Assembly (NCBI GenBank): GCA_002118135.1
Contig: BDIU01000412.1
Coordinates: forward strand, 190,664 to 254,663
Length of the DNA: 64,000 bases
Reading direction: 5' to 3'
Source: Trebouxia sp. TZW2008
Taxonomy: Eukaryota > Chlorophyta > Trebouxiophyceae > Trebouxiales > Trebouxiaceae
The translations under genes and the position numbers were made by a program. Positions 11,501 through 23,500 of this stretch are shown here, piece after piece (within the stretch, counting starts at the first letter, position 1; the number at the start of each line of letters is the position of its first letter). A model generated the notes under the pieces. The model was not told where the DNA came from and did not search any database. It was given only the letters and a program-made list of their open reading frames with translations.

Positions 11501-14500
11501 GATGGAAAAACAGATTAGGTTCAAGCAGCATGGTATACATGCTCACACTCTTGCAGCATGTGTAGCACTACAGCAGGGACAGCAATAGGAAAGAAACTGC
11601 GTTTGACTGTGCATTATTCTTTGCTGCCAAGCAAATTGCATTGCACGTGGTGTGAGCTGATGCATGCAGCAACCAGCAACCCTAGATATGTGATCAGAGC
11701 CATAGGGACTAAGGGGAGGGTACCTTTCACAGGGTGATCTAGGGTGAGTGGGAATTCAAGAAGCCCATAGCCTCACCTGAACGTGCAGCTTTCCCAACAG
11801 GCGTCAGATACATGTCAACCTTTGGCGGATTTGCAAGAATTTCTTGCGTTATTTCATAAGTAGTCTTCTTAGCTATCGCTGGCACCCTCTCTTTGTACTC
11901 CTGAATGAGCGAGCCCCTGTAATCTCTTACGAGCTCTTCTGGTTCTTCTGGAGGGGCGTCTTTCATGGGTGCAGGCGTCGTGGTCGCAACACCACCACGG
12001 TCATCTGCTGCACTCTGAGCTAATTCCGGCACCAACGGAGAAGCTGCCTCCACAATCGCGTTGGGGTCAACTGGGGATGGGGAGGGGTCTGATGACAGGG
12101 GGTTGGGGTCCTCTTCTTCTGGCTTCCGTGACTCCTCAACGTCAATTTCTGGGGGTTCTGGCTCAAACCTCGGCCGTTCTGACTGCGGCCTAGTGAATGG
12201 TTCACTGGCGCCAGGGAGATAAGGATATACATCCGACAGTGTGGGCTCCAAAATGGGTTTCAATGGTCGTTTGTACCTTCCTACGACAATATCCATTTTC
12301 CCCTCTGAGTCAAGCTCCACTACAGGGTCTGTTGCTGAGGAAGCGGGTGGTATCAGCGGCACACCAGAGTCGGTTGTTGTGTATGATTTTGGCTGCTCTG
12401 GGGTGATAGGTTCTATTTCTGGGGGCGTGGGGGGGCCCATGGCGGACTGGACTGACTGTGGTTTGATGGTTGGTCTCGGATCTGTTGGTGTAGGCTGAAC
12501 CGCTGACCTAGCATTAGGGTCTGTTGGTGGTGGTGGGGTGCCTGATGCTGATAATGGGGGGTCTGTAGGGGTAGGCTGAGTCTGTGACCTAGCATTGGGG
12601 TCTGTTGCTGAAGGTGAAGGAGTGCCTGGTACTGATGGTGGGGGGCTGGACGTGGGGGTGGATGTTGACGGTGGGGGGGTGGGAGGCGGTGGTGTCTCGG
12701 TCAATTCTTGATCCCTGGAGACAGCTTGAGCAAGTGACGTCGCAGGGGCTTCTGCTGCTGAGGGTGGGGGGGTAGGCGCAGGGGTGGGCTCGGGGGTGGG
12801 GGTAGGGCTGGGGTTGAGGCTGCCTGGCTGAGGTGTCCTGAAGAGCTCCTGAAGCCTGTCGGCAGATGCAGCCTCTGACATAGCGCTGGGGTCTGATGCT
12901 GATGGTGGGGTGGTGGGGTCAGGGGTGGGGGCGGGGGTAGCAGCCGCCCTTCTTGCCTGCAGTGTCTTGGTCAGATCATCATCCCTAGAAGAAGCTTTCA
13001 CTTCTGCTGTAGGTCTGGGTTCTGGTGGTGAGGGTACAGGTGTTGACCGCAGTCTTTCTGCCTGAGCTCTCCTGTATGCTGCTGCTTCTCTTTGGCGAGT
13101 CAGGGCATCTTCCTCTTGGAGAGACAAAGAGGTGGGCTGTCCAGAACTCTCTGCGTCTTGCTGACTAGATCTCCTAGCGTCCTGCTGCGCTGCAGTCTCG
13201 TCAGATTCCTGGAAGAACTGCCGAGCATACTGCTGTGCTTTGGTTTCAGCCTTCTGCTGGAAAGACTTCCTGGCGTCCTGCTGTGCGCTCTGAGCATCTT
13301 GCTGAACAGACCTCTGAGCCGCTTGCTGCCTTGCAGTTTCAGCATCCCTCTGTAAAGGCGTCTGAGCCCTTGGTTGCGCTGCAGTTTCAGCATCTTTCTG
13401 AGCAGACTTTTGAGCCCCTGGCTGCGCTGTGCTTTCTGCCTGCTGCTGAATGCGTCTGCCAAAATCCTGAGGTGGGGAAGATGCAGCGCCTTGCTGCTTT
13501 GCAGCTGCAGCTTGTTGCTGAATGCGCCTGCCAAGATCTTGAGGTGCAGAAGATTCAGCCTCCTGCTGCTGCGATGACTGGGCATCTTGCTGAGAGCGTG
13601 TGCGAGGTTTCGGGGTTTGGGATGAACCAGTGTCTTGCTGCTGTGATGACTGGGCATCTTGCTGCGCAAGGGACTCACGAGATTCACTTGATCCTCTTTG
13701 TGCTCTAAGCTCATTTGCTCTGCGCCTTGCTTGTAACGCCTCCTGGAGTGTTGGTGGACGCGCCTCACGCGGTTTTCTTTGCCTTTGCGGTGGCGGTGGC
13801 TTAGGCGGTTCTACTGGTTTCGGTGGTGGCTGTGGTCTGGGAAGCCTGTATCGAACAGTTCCTGATCAGCCAACTGTACTTGGACACAGACACTGGACAG
13901 TTTTGGTCAGCCAACTTTACTGTGTCTGGGATGAAAGCTTGGGCGTGAGACTGTCTGCAGGCAATCATTTTGGGGCACACACATAGGCAGACTGAAAGCT
14001 ATGCAAAAGGGCATAATTCCTCAGACAATTATTTCGTCTTGATGAAGGCATACATGGACGAAAAGCCACACATGAGAGTAATGCCAGACACAACTGCAGG
14101 CTTGTCAAAAGCTACACAGGTGGGTAGAAACTTAATTTGATCAAAAGCTACACAAGAGTATGATGCCAACACAAACAAAGCTTGATCAAGAGCCACACAA
14201 GAGGGTCGTGCCAGACACACACATAACTTGAGCGAGCGAAAGCAACACAGATGAAAGTGCCGCAGATTGACACAGAGCCCCACAAGAGGGTGATGGGTAC
14301 CTGAAGCCTGGACCCGGTGGGGGCTCTGGTATGTATATCCTTTTCTTCTCCTCTTCAATCCTTTGCTGGTAGTCAGCACCTGGGTGTCAGGACATGCAGG
14401 GTTTGACCTTGCACAAAAAGCATAACTATGTGCACCACGTCATATTGCCTGTCAGCATTTCGTGTCAGGGTGGGATCCTGATTCTTTTTGTTGGACGCTA

Positions 14501-14955
14501 CAGCAGGGTCTGATCTTGATGGACATACTGTCATTGCCAGTTCATGGTATGTGCGTTAGATGTATTGTGGCTGAAGCATGTAAGGACACACTAGGCTCAC
14601 CAAGCATTTCCCTCAGCTGTATTTCTTCCCAAGTCAGTTCTGGGGCAGGTTGAGCTGGCTTGTCTCGTTTATCCCTGCCAGATCTGCCACCTTGTCGATT
14701 GCTACGACCACCAGCATTGGATCCTTGCTCATCATCGTATGACCTGGCAGCTTGCTTGCTGACAGGCCTCGTGCGTATAGCTGGTGAGCTTCGGATCCAT
14801 ACAGCTGGGCAGCAGCGCCTGTTGCACCAAGCCTTTTGTAATGCCCTAGGACGACATCTGCGACTGCTGGCTGACTGATATAGTGTGTTTGAATCTGTGT
14901 GTAGGATACAACAAGCTGATAGCTTTGCTGGGTACGAAGCTGCGGTGCCTAGCAT
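6056..14955 (-). CDS. Large Gln/Pro-rich protein, probably organelle-targeted, unknown function
   Basis: Seven exons join in frame: 14955-14601, 14379-14301, 13845-11777, 11253-11135, 9959-9822, 8041-7872 and 6314-6056. They encode 1062 residues. Residues 1 to about 75 are rich in Arg, Ser, Ala and Cys and almost free of acids, like a plastid or mitochondrial presequence. An acidic/basic linker with PAPELTWEEIQLREML follows. The long exon encodes about 200 residues of Gln/Ala repeats of roughly 16 residues (units like QQDAETAAQPRAQ), then a Pro/Thr/Ser-rich stretch of about 250 residues. It ends in a more ordinary, probably folded C-terminal third that runs through the small exons. This contains GRYKRPLKPILEP, SDDGRLDLNDIYVM, YGTPQDTARYYQAIEW and KIYLIGAKEWAPRRKLDF, and a charged helix before the stop. 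I do not recognise the family. Exons 5, 6 and 7 are each accompanied by truncated copies. The low-complexity middle suggests a scaffold or structural protein, but that is inference. Confidence 0.75.
6360..6845 (-). repeat. Truncated head copies of exon 7 of the Gln/Pro-rich gene
   Basis: The acceptor CTGTGTGCACAG (minus strand) and the first 35-45 bases of the exon, encoding about RRDGTMIAEEER, recur near 6370-6415, 6473-6515, 6640-6690 and 6800-6845. Divergence increases away from the true exon. All copies are upstream of it in the sense of transcription. Confidence 0.75.
6860..7870 (-). repeat. Tandem array around the exon 6 donor, with dispersed repeat B units
   Basis: A repeated unit of about 75-160 bases contains ACCTAGCAGGGTTGCTGAAC and CTCACTAGCAAGCATGC. 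It is interleaved with three copies of the exon 6 tail and donor (CACTGAGCCTACCCAAT and CCACCTTTTGCTTCTGCATG). GATGAT microsatellites sit inside several units. Related single units occur near 4385 and 61720. Confidence 0.7.
8100..8379 (-). repeat. Two extra head copies of exon 6
   Basis: Copies at about 8105-8215 and 8270-8379 include the acceptor and encode versions of VRKIYLVGAKVWAPRRK and VWMLDGRSRSMQKQ. The farther copy keeps an open frame for about 40 codons and then meets a stop. The intact exon is 8041-7872. Confidence 0.8.
8517..8575. repeat. CAG trinucleotide repeat in an intron
   Basis: A run of about 14 CAG units with one CGG interruption. It sits in the intron between exons 5 and 6 of the minus-strand gene, where it is transcribed as CTG. 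Confidence 0.9.
9660..9760 (-). repeat. Tail copy of exon 5 of the Gln/Pro-rich gene
   Basis: The segment matching the end of exon 5 and its donor (TATGCTGGCGGGCCTATCAT against CTGCTGGCGGGCTTGTCATA in the intact exon at 9822) lies downstream of the exon in the sense of transcription. Confidence 0.65.
10070..10720 (-). repeat. Six head copies of exon 5
   Basis: Copies of the acceptor and the first 45-90 bases of exon 5 (DEASELYAEPSILYGTPQ and decayed versions) occur near 10070-10130, 10195-10250, 10290-10370, 10410-10490, 10550-10600 and 10655-10715. Spacing is about 110-120 bases and divergence rises with distance from the intact exon (9959-9822). Confidence 0.8.
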
Positions 14956-15352
14956 TCAGCTACGTCCTTGAATCGAGCAATCGCAGCCAAATGCAGCAGC
15001 TCGACAAGTGCCAAGTGCTGGCAAGTCGCTGTTGAATGCGAAATATTCACCAGTAACAAACCGATCTGGCTTGCAAACAAGGTGTGATACTTGTGAAATA
15101 CAAAGAGACAGCGAAGTATCCGAACGGAAGCAAATGACAGTCAACGCTGCGGCGTCCAGAGATCAAATCGCTGTCATAGCAGAGGCTAGGGTCGAAACGC
15201 CAGCAGCGTAACGCACACAACATATCGATGCACCTGCTCATGCACAATTGTATTGCTGCTCGGTGGGCAACTTCGGTGCCATCAGCTGATCAAGACCATG
15301 CAGATGGCGCAGTGTGCGCGATAGCAGGCTTGAGCGCCATAGCTAGTAGAGC

Positions 15353-15659
15353 ATGGGCCAGTGTTGGCCGGCGAACCGTGTAAACAAGGAGGATGTCAAA
15401 CAAGGTTGTATGGAAGGGTGGTGCAGTCCCGGCGTCCCCATCTTTGGAGGCGGTGCATTCTTTTTCGGTCCCGGCGGAGGTGGTGGTGTTAATCATCATC
15501 ATGGCGGAGGCTTTGGAGGGAGCGATGACGGCGGTGGTGGAGGGAGCGACGGAGGTGGTGGAACTGGCTGATCAAGCGCAGGATGCTTTGCTAATCAAGT
15601 CTTTGTCGCTGGATGTCGCTGGAGACATCAAGCAGCTACTTGGCATCCACAGCTCGTGA
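15353..15659 (+). CDS. Candidate small protein(s): Gly-rich ORF overlapping a second frame
   Basis: Two ATG-started frames overlap. Frame 1 (15353-15571) gives 72 residues with a Cys-containing head and a Gly/His/Asp/Ser-rich tail (PIFGGGAFFFGPGGGGG). Frame 2 (15393-15659) gives 88 residues with a hydrophobic stretch and an amphipathic end (ELADQAQDALLIKSLSLDV). At most one is likely real. GGN-rich DNA opens both frames by composition, and neither has a recognised family. It lies head to head with the minus-strand gene starting at 14955, with a CpG-rich spacer between. Confidence 0.3.
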
Positions 15660-16900
15660 GCGATCAGACAAACGGCCAACTGGTTCACGTACTGCTGTTA
15701 GAAGCCAATTTTGTCTATAGTCAGCAGTCTGTTTGCAGACTGCAATTTGTCTCAGCAAACAAGTCATCCGTGACCTCACGCGCTAGTGCACAGTCAGCTC
15801 TTTGTTAACCCTTTCTTTTGGTCAATGCTCAGAAAACAGCTGCTGGGTCCAGCTGGCCGTCAGCAAAAACATCAGCTGTTGTCTGCACTCTCAGTTGCAC
15901 AGGTGTTTCCTGGTCAGCCTGACTAGTGTGCTTCTCGAAATTTTGACCTGTCCAGCTTGTAAGTTTGTTTGGCAATGCATCACAGCATGTAGAAATGGAT
16001 CCTACGACAGTTGAATGAATCGTTTGAATCATTGAAGTATGCACTCTGTACGTCGATCCAGGAGATTCAAGATTTTTTGTTTCTCATGTCTGTGTTAGCA
16101 GGATTGCTTTTGATTTGAAGTGCTCGGCATGCTTTGGCATGAGTTTGAGGAGTCACAGCAGGTGTAGCAATGATTTTGATTGATTTCAAAATGGACAGAT
16201 CCCTAGCCTTTGCCTCCTCCCCTGACTTCACTGTTGTACTGGTGCTGTATGCAGAAGTTTCACCTAGCACTTACACAAAGCAGACCTTGAAAGCCAGTTT
16301 ACTTTGTTATATAGGTTGGGCTTTGCTGCCAAGTGCAATTTCATTGCGTTCAATGGTACATGTCACAAGCTGCACAATGCCTTCAATTTGACGCTTGTCT
16401 GAAGCTTCACAGCTGAGCTAACAACGGTGCACATCTGGTAATTACATTTGACCTTATGGGGTCACACAGCCCAACGTACAGAACATGCTAGCATGCGCGC
16501 AATTCATGCATCCATCAGCCATGAACCTCTGCATGTTGTTTCTGTAGGACGTTTGTACTACACTGTCACGCTATTCAATTCAAGAAGTCAATTGTGGCTC
16601 GCCCTGGTATTCAGAGACTTCAATTTGTCGGGCCTGGTCTTGCTTCATCAATTCAGGACCAGATCAAGCACAGCACAGAATTGTAGCCTAGTTTCAGGCA
16701 GTTCTGTACTGCGGCCTTCTTCTTCGGGACCAGCGTTTGCCGACGTGAAAATACCAAAATCTGCATGCTTTTGGACAGAAGCCAACTTCAGCGTAGCAGA
16801 GCACACATGCTGAGGCGTATTTCGGCTTGACAAAGCCCTCAGCACGTTCTGCTGCATTCTCGCAAGACGTGCCTGGCGAGATCGAACTTAACAAGATACC
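15660..16900. other. Intergenic spacer upstream of the VTT gene
   Basis: Only short frames on both strands. Nothing could be assembled into a gene and no clear repeat was seen. The part just before 16901 is expected to contain the promoter. Confidence 0.45.
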
Positions 16901-19586
16901 ATGCAAGCTTTGCTTGCGACCAGCTGTCCATGCCCTATGTACCAAGTCTTCTCTGGCAAACTACAAACATGCGCTGTGAGTAGTAACGTGGACATGTGCA
17001 TGCAACGTGTGCAGACTGCTACATATTTTTGCTGCCCATCCCTGCAGTGTGCTCAGCCTTCATACCGTCGAAGACACGGCGTTTTTGGCAAAAGGCAAAA
17101 GCAGACGGGGTCCACAAAGCAGAGCTTAGACTTAGCTTCCCAGAGAGCTAAGCGATTGCAGATCACACATGCTGTGCAACGACCAGGCACAAAAGAGGCT
17201 GATCACAGGTACTGTTGACACAATTGTGCTGCTGAATTGGATATCCTGCTTGGTAGGCAACATCCTGCTTCATGAGTCTACATTATTAGCCACGCACTAC
17301 CACTGCTCACTTCACAATGCTCTACTGTGAGTGCCCATGCCAAATTCCAAATTGGCGCAAACAACAGCAATTGCTACTTTGTGTAAGCAGCGTCCTCATG
17401 GCAGCTGCAACTTGCAGGTCAGACACCAGCAAACCGAGTATAAAAGACAGCAAGAGCAACAACAATCAGACGCTTGGCATCATAGCATTTGCTGGTGGTC
17501 TCGCCCTTGTCTTGGGTCTAGGCTATCTGTTCAAAGGCAAAATCAGGCGGTTTCTAGATTACTTCATCGAAAGGGTAGACGAATGGGGCCCTTGGGGATA
17601 TGTTGCATACGGTCTATTGTATACGCTTCTAGAGATTTTGGCCCTTCCGGCCATCCCCTTGACAATGACTTCTGGAGTGTTGTTTGGGATTGTCCCTGGT
17701 ACCATTGTGGTGTCTGGAGCATCTACAGCAGCTGCCACGCTAGCGTTTTTGATAGCCAGATATGCTGCCAGAGACAAGGCAAGTCTGCTTCTGGCCATGC
17801 TGACAGTTGGGCTGAATGTCGTGCATCCTGAACTTGCATGCATGCACATTGTTGTGTGTTGCTCTTGCATGTGACCAACAAGCACACTTGATGCTACTTT
17901 CCCCACCAGACGTGTGGCGTAAAAGCTGCAGTGTTCAGGCACATAACAGTACTATGTATACACGCTCACACGCAGTGCATGCGCATGAGTCATGCACATG
18001 CGCGATCACTGGACACGCAGCAAAGTTATATGTTGAATGCAAAGTTGTTCTAACAAGCAACAACACTGCAAACAGACACACATGACACAGACTAGTGGGC
18101 AGATCATCGTAGAGCATGTAGCACAACGTCAAACATGTCACATGCAACTCAACTAGATGACAACAAGGGCAGTCATATATCACGCATCGCATTCTGAATC
18201 AGCCGTTTGTTGACATGATCCCAGACAAAGAGACAGGCAGTCACACAAACAGACACAGCTAGACGAGCACTTAACACAAAGTCAGACAAACAGGCAGATA
18301 GAGACCGTCAGACATAGCCAGACAGCTGTTTGCCAGAGAGCTGGACAGTATGATAGATACAGCCTGTCTCACAAGCAGACACACAGACATAGCCAGACAG
18401 CTTTTTGACAGAGTGCTAGGCAGAGAGACAACTGAGGGCTGTCGCACAAGTAGATGTACAGGGACAGTTGGACAGCTGTTCGGCAAAGAGCTAATCAGAC
18501 AGATAGATGCCTCTGACAGGATAGATGTCGTCACACACGCCGTCTACCACAGCGAGACAGTTGTTTGACAGAATGCTAGACAGACATCCTGAGACAGGCT
18601 GTCACAAAAACAAATTGACAGAGACATACAGCTAGACAGCGATTCAGCACAGAGCTACACATGGACAGACATTGCTAGACAGCTTTGACAGAGAGCCAGA
18701 CAGAGCAACAGATTTGAGGCTGTCAGACAGCCTCACTGACAGACAGACAACAGGCAGATTGAGCGAGATTGGCCTGTCATCAAGCTTGAGGAATGCTTGC
18801 ATCCAGATGGTAAAGATTGTCTTTTGTTGCAGGTCCTGTCCATTGCGCAAGATAACCCTCAGTTCAAGGCAATTGACAGAGCCATTGGCAAAGAAAGTTT
18901 CAAAGTGGTCACCCTGTTGAGATTGAGTCCCCTGTTGCCCTTGGCGCTTTCCAACTACTTCTATGGTATTACCAGGTAAAACTTGGTAATCAACATCAGG
19001 GCTCAGACACAGTGCATGTGCAAGCATATGTCTTTAAGTTCATGCAACAAGCATCCACACTTGTGAAGGCATGCTAGCATTGCAGGGCAGTGAGCGTGTC
19101 CTGATTATGCTGCATCTTTAGTGAGCTCATCACAAGCAAAGCATGTCTACACACTGTGCCTGCATGCATACACAGATCTTTGGCATTGGATTGGTGCTGG
19201 ATTCAATGCATTGTCTGACTGGGATGTAGGTTGCTTCGAACAGCGAGTTGCCTGACTTTATGGTCTGCATGCGCTTAGTCACATCTGATGTCATCTGAGC
19301 ATACTAAACAGCATCCTGTGTCATTCTGCTCATGTTGAGGTGCTGCCCATGCAGTGTGGACTTGCCATCATATGTGGCAGGAAGCTGGCTAGGAATGTTG
19401 CCTGGCACCATTGCATATGTTTACGCTGGTAACTACGGCAGAGCGTTGATTGATGGTGATGGTGATGTGGGTGGAGTCAAAGGCTGGCAAGTAGCGCTTG
19501 GTTTGGGAGTCACAGTCCTTGCTGTTGGATACATCGGCAGACTCGCCAAGAAGGCGCTAGATGATGTAGAGGAAGAAACCGCGTGA
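16901..19586 (+). CDS. TVP38/TMEM64 family membrane protein (VTT/SNARE-associated domain)
   Basis: Exons 16901-17208, 17418-17778, 18833-18975 and 19355-19586 join in frame to 347 residues. The first exon encodes about 100 polar and basic residues starting MQALLATSCPCP, which fits a plastid transit peptide. The second begins with a membrane segment (TLGIIAFAGGLALVLGLGYL) and then carries the VTT domain: GPWGYVAYGLLYTLLEILAL, the GVLFGIVPGTIVV loop, and a small-residue helix ending IARYAARDK. Exon 3 gives the conserved LLRLSPLLPLALSNYFYGIT. Exon 4 has SWLGMLPGTIAYVYAG and a final hydrophobic helix. VTT proteins are multi-span membrane proteins linked to trafficking and lipid scrambling. The role of this plant-type branch is not settled. 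The donor after exon 2 is GC (AAG/GCAAGT), a GC-AG intron. Intron 2 is long because of a degenerate repeat. Confidence 0.85.
18210..18760 (+). repeat. Degenerate minisatellite in a VTT-gene intron
   Basis: Imperfect tandem units of about 60-75 bases are built on CAGACAG, for example ACATAGCCAGACAGCTGTTT followed by GACAGAGAGCTAGACAG. At least seven units lie between the second and third exons. Confidence 0.75.
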
Positions 19587-20550
19587 GGGAGCAGTCTGAC
19601 AAATTTTGTTGTGTCGCTTTGTCATAGTCGCTGTCTGGCAGTGTGTCATTTTGTTGTGTTTCTGCATCGCAGTCTGCATTACTATGCCATGCCACAGCAT
19701 GCACCTGTTTTGCAGAACCCAGGCAATGCATGATGGGTGTGTTTTGCTTGGTGTACAATCAGAGTGATTGTTATCCGTTGTCTGTTTGTTTGTCTTTCTT
19801 GACGTTGCCAAAGGTCTGAGGATCATGCACGCTTGTGGCGTGCTTTCATTCGAAGTGCTAGTAGGAGAAGAACCTGCAGCTGACCGACGATTTCATTGGC
19901 ACAGCTTTATTTGCTCAATGTCGTTTAAGGGTCAAAAACGGTAGAGACCCCAGCCTGCCAGAGTATGTGATATATGATATGAAATGCTTGTGATGCTTTG
20001 CTTTCAGCCACAAAGCATGGCACGTCGCTGCTGTAACCCACCATATGCATGCACGCTACTCAAGACGTTTGCTAGGAACGGCTGCCAATGGTATATGGCA
20101 TCAAATGAAATGGCTGCAGCACAGACAATGAGTTACTGTCCAGAGTGATCGTAAGACCGCTCGGCTAAGTCTGAACAGGCGCTGCATCAGACACGAGCAC
20201 GCAATGAACAGACTTTGCTGATCTCAGTATTGCACTTGACTCAGGTCAACACATCTAGAACTTGGATGGAGCAAGTGCTCTCCAATCTGGAAGTACAAGT
20301 GCACAGACATACTTGATGTGAAAGCATGATGACAACAGCATGACAAAATTGATCCTAAACCAAAGGTTGCAAAACCAGGTAAGAATGGGAAGAACGCAAG
20401 GCGTAAGACGAAGAAGAAGCTCCTGCCTGTTCAGCAAAGTTTACCAAAATACTGGTTCTGCCTGCCCAACAAAATGCACTGAAACAATGTAAGCTGTAAA
20501 GAATGCTAAAGCTAGATTGACTCCTGGCAAACGCTAAGAACAACAGCTGC
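19587..20550. other. Spacer between convergent VTT and transporter genes
   Basis: Nothing coding could be supported. A TGTAA element (the usual chlorophyte polyadenylation motif) is present near 20031 on the plus strand. It is rather far from the stop, so assignment is uncertain. Confidence 0.4.
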
Positions 20551-23500
20551 TTATTGAGGCAACAGCCCATCAATTTGATCGCCTTCATCTGCAGCTGCAG
20601 GTGGCGGTGTTGCAACAAGAGGCTCTTGTGCTTGACCAACATGAAGCTCGTCAGCAGTCATGACCGGTGCACCGTTGATGACTGGCCGAGTGCTCAAAGC
20701 ACTGCCTGTTGTGACCGGCAGTGCTGCGTACAAGTTGTTCTGGAAATCATGAGGTGTCTCACCCACAAACTCAAACCACTCATGCTTGCGCGCCAGCTGC
20801 AGAAATGGGTACAACAGCAGACCCACCACAATGCAAATGACAGTGTAGGTGATCATCTTCCAGTCGCCATTGACAATTGGGAGGGCAAGAATGGTGAGCA
20901 GCAGTCCTCCCGCTGGCAGTAACATGAGTGACACAGCCCAATTTGGCAGAGGTACGCGGTATGGCCTGCAGCAGAATCATCCAGCTCAGGATCCTCGTCC
21001 GGAGGGAAAAGCACACATATTTTGCTCCTGCAGACCTGCTAAAAGTGTATGCCACAAGTCAGCATAGCATCCAATGATAATACACGAACAAATTCAGATG
21101 CAGGAAGTAAAGCATGTGCGATGCGCTTCGCAGCTTGGCACAAACACTTCAGCCTCTTCGGCAAGGGGTCACAAGCTTTTGGAGGTTGCAGAATAAGCAA
21201 GGAATGCAGTGGTGCATGACAAGAATTTCATTAACCACTCCATTTAAACACATGCAAGCTTGCATGCAAAACTCACAGGCTTGAAGACTTGCATGCAATG
21301 GTAAGGCGCAGTCATACACAGCATCAGGGTAATTGAAAAGACAGCATATATTGTCCTTGGTGCTTTGTAAAGGTCACGCCTGCACCGCAACAGCTGCAAG
21401 CTTGCACTTGTTGCGTGTTCTCTTTACAGCTTGAATGTACCTGAAGAGGCTGGGTGCTTTGTAGCGCAGGTAGATGAAAGCAGCAAACTCCATGAGCTCA
21501 GCCAGGCAGTACACGATGTTCAACAGCTCGACAATTTCCAGAAAGTCAAACGCTGACAAGGTGAGCACCCCCAGCGAGGACAAAATGATGCCGATCTGCA
21601 TCAGAATGACATCTGTTTATTCGAATTGCAACTGAAGTGGTCAGCCCAGTACAGCACTTCTGTTCTTCTGGCAACAAGCATATTTGGCATGCAAAAAGAC
21701 TACTAAGCACCTGCATCAGCATGCTTGCTCCTGCCTGAATACATGCCTTGCTGACTTGCATGGACTTTCAAAGTGGCAAAACAAATCATTGCAACCACTG
21801 CAGCCCCTCAATGCCATGACCACCTTATGATGCAGGTCATGCTTCTCTCTCCAGGAAGACCGGCAGCGTTCAGGACAGTACCAGCATTTGGAGTACATCA
21901 AGACTCGGTGTAGGGTCTTACTCAAAGACCCAGCGTTTTCACAGATGCAGGAACAGAGACTCATTGTAAGTGTCATGGACACTCAAGGACTCAAGATTTT
22001 GATAGTTGCAGGAGTTAGGACTCACTGTAGGGGTATCATGCTTGCTGCGCTTGCCCAAGACCTTCGGCAGAAAGCCTCTTTCAGCCATGCCAAGCAATTG
22101 GAAGGAGTCACTGCTCATCTCTGCCTCGAACTGTCCAATCTGGGAAACTGCTGCTGCAGCTACCATCCACCATGACAGCCAGTGCCCACCAATCTGTGAC
22201 AAATGCAAAACCATATGACAAGTGTAAACCCATATGACATATGTTTTGAATGTTTCAGTGAATGCATGATCATCGATAAGCATCTCCGTTGTCTGGAAAT
22301 TTGGGACTGGCTGCATTGCCTGTGTTCAGAACCAACAAAGCCATGCAGAAGTGATACATTGAGGAGATTCTTTGATGTGGCTGCAAGCAGAGAGTTGGAA
22401 GCAATTGACCAGCTGCAAGAGGCCTTGCTCTGCCTGCAAGTTGTTGGCAGAACTCACCCTTAAGAGAAGTGCTGACTTCAATACAGCAACGTTTGCTTGA
22501 AATGACTCTGTTGGTCACCAACGAATTGTGCTTGTACGACAGCCTCCTTGCTGGCAGACACCACAACATCAGTATGCAGTGACTCTTTGCCAAGTGCATT
22601 GTTGTTGCAGCCAAAATGCCCTGAGATTGGCTGCTCTCGTGTTGTTCGATGTTACATTGAAAGAGTACTGTACCTGCTTGGCCAAAGACGCAAAGTAGCC
22701 CAGCTTCCAGTCAGCAATGTCTGAAGTCACGCCTAGACCCACAATCAGGGGCAGGGCATATGTGGTGACCACCAACACAACTGCCCCAAACAGGGCTTTT
22801 GGAAACGTCTTAGCGGGCTGAGGAACCTCTCCAGCGAGAGTGCTGACTGAATCCCAGTAATTTAGATTCCTGCAAGGCGTGACCATGAGTCAACGCTGGA
22901 GCATAGTGGTGAGTGAGCCCCTGTTGAAATGTCTCTCACATCCTGATCAGCCCTATCTGGCTGTCAAGGCCCCTGTGTAGAGACCATTATGATGCCTGTA
23001 GCTCCTCAACAAGTCAAGCCTGGCAGCTGACTGCTTGTTTGCAATCAGCCAGCAGGCAAGCTGCAAACCCTCTTTGCTTGGGTGTAGACAAGCAAGCAGT
23101 CTCAGGTGCTTGCAAGCACTTGTTCAAGGAAAACAAGCATCTGCCTTGAGTATCAGATTGGGATCTGAAGTTACAGGCCTGTGCAAACAATGTGTTTATA
23201 CCCATGCTGCATGTTTGCCCCTTAGTAATCAAGTCAGCATGATGCATGGACTGGTATATCTGCTCACAACTGGAAAGTCAAAATAGCATGCAGCATGTAG
23301 CAGTTTGTCTGCTCACCAGAACATGACATTGAGGTAGTCAGCCCACTGCACCATTTTCAGATCCACAACACCCCAGTTCCCAGGCTTGATGTGTGGCGAC
23401 GCCAGGCACATTAGCACAGTGAACGGCAATATGATGAAACCAATCATGGCCACAGCGGGGTGCCCCACAATGTGCAGGCCCCTGTAGCTGAGGAATGACA

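Noticed and set aside
13100..13768. Long frames on both strands over the Gln/Ala-repeat exon (for example 222 codons minus in another frame, 157 codons plus)
   Set aside because: They arise from the repetitive GC-biased coding sequence of the minus-strand exon 13845-11777, whose own frame joins cleanly to its neighbours.
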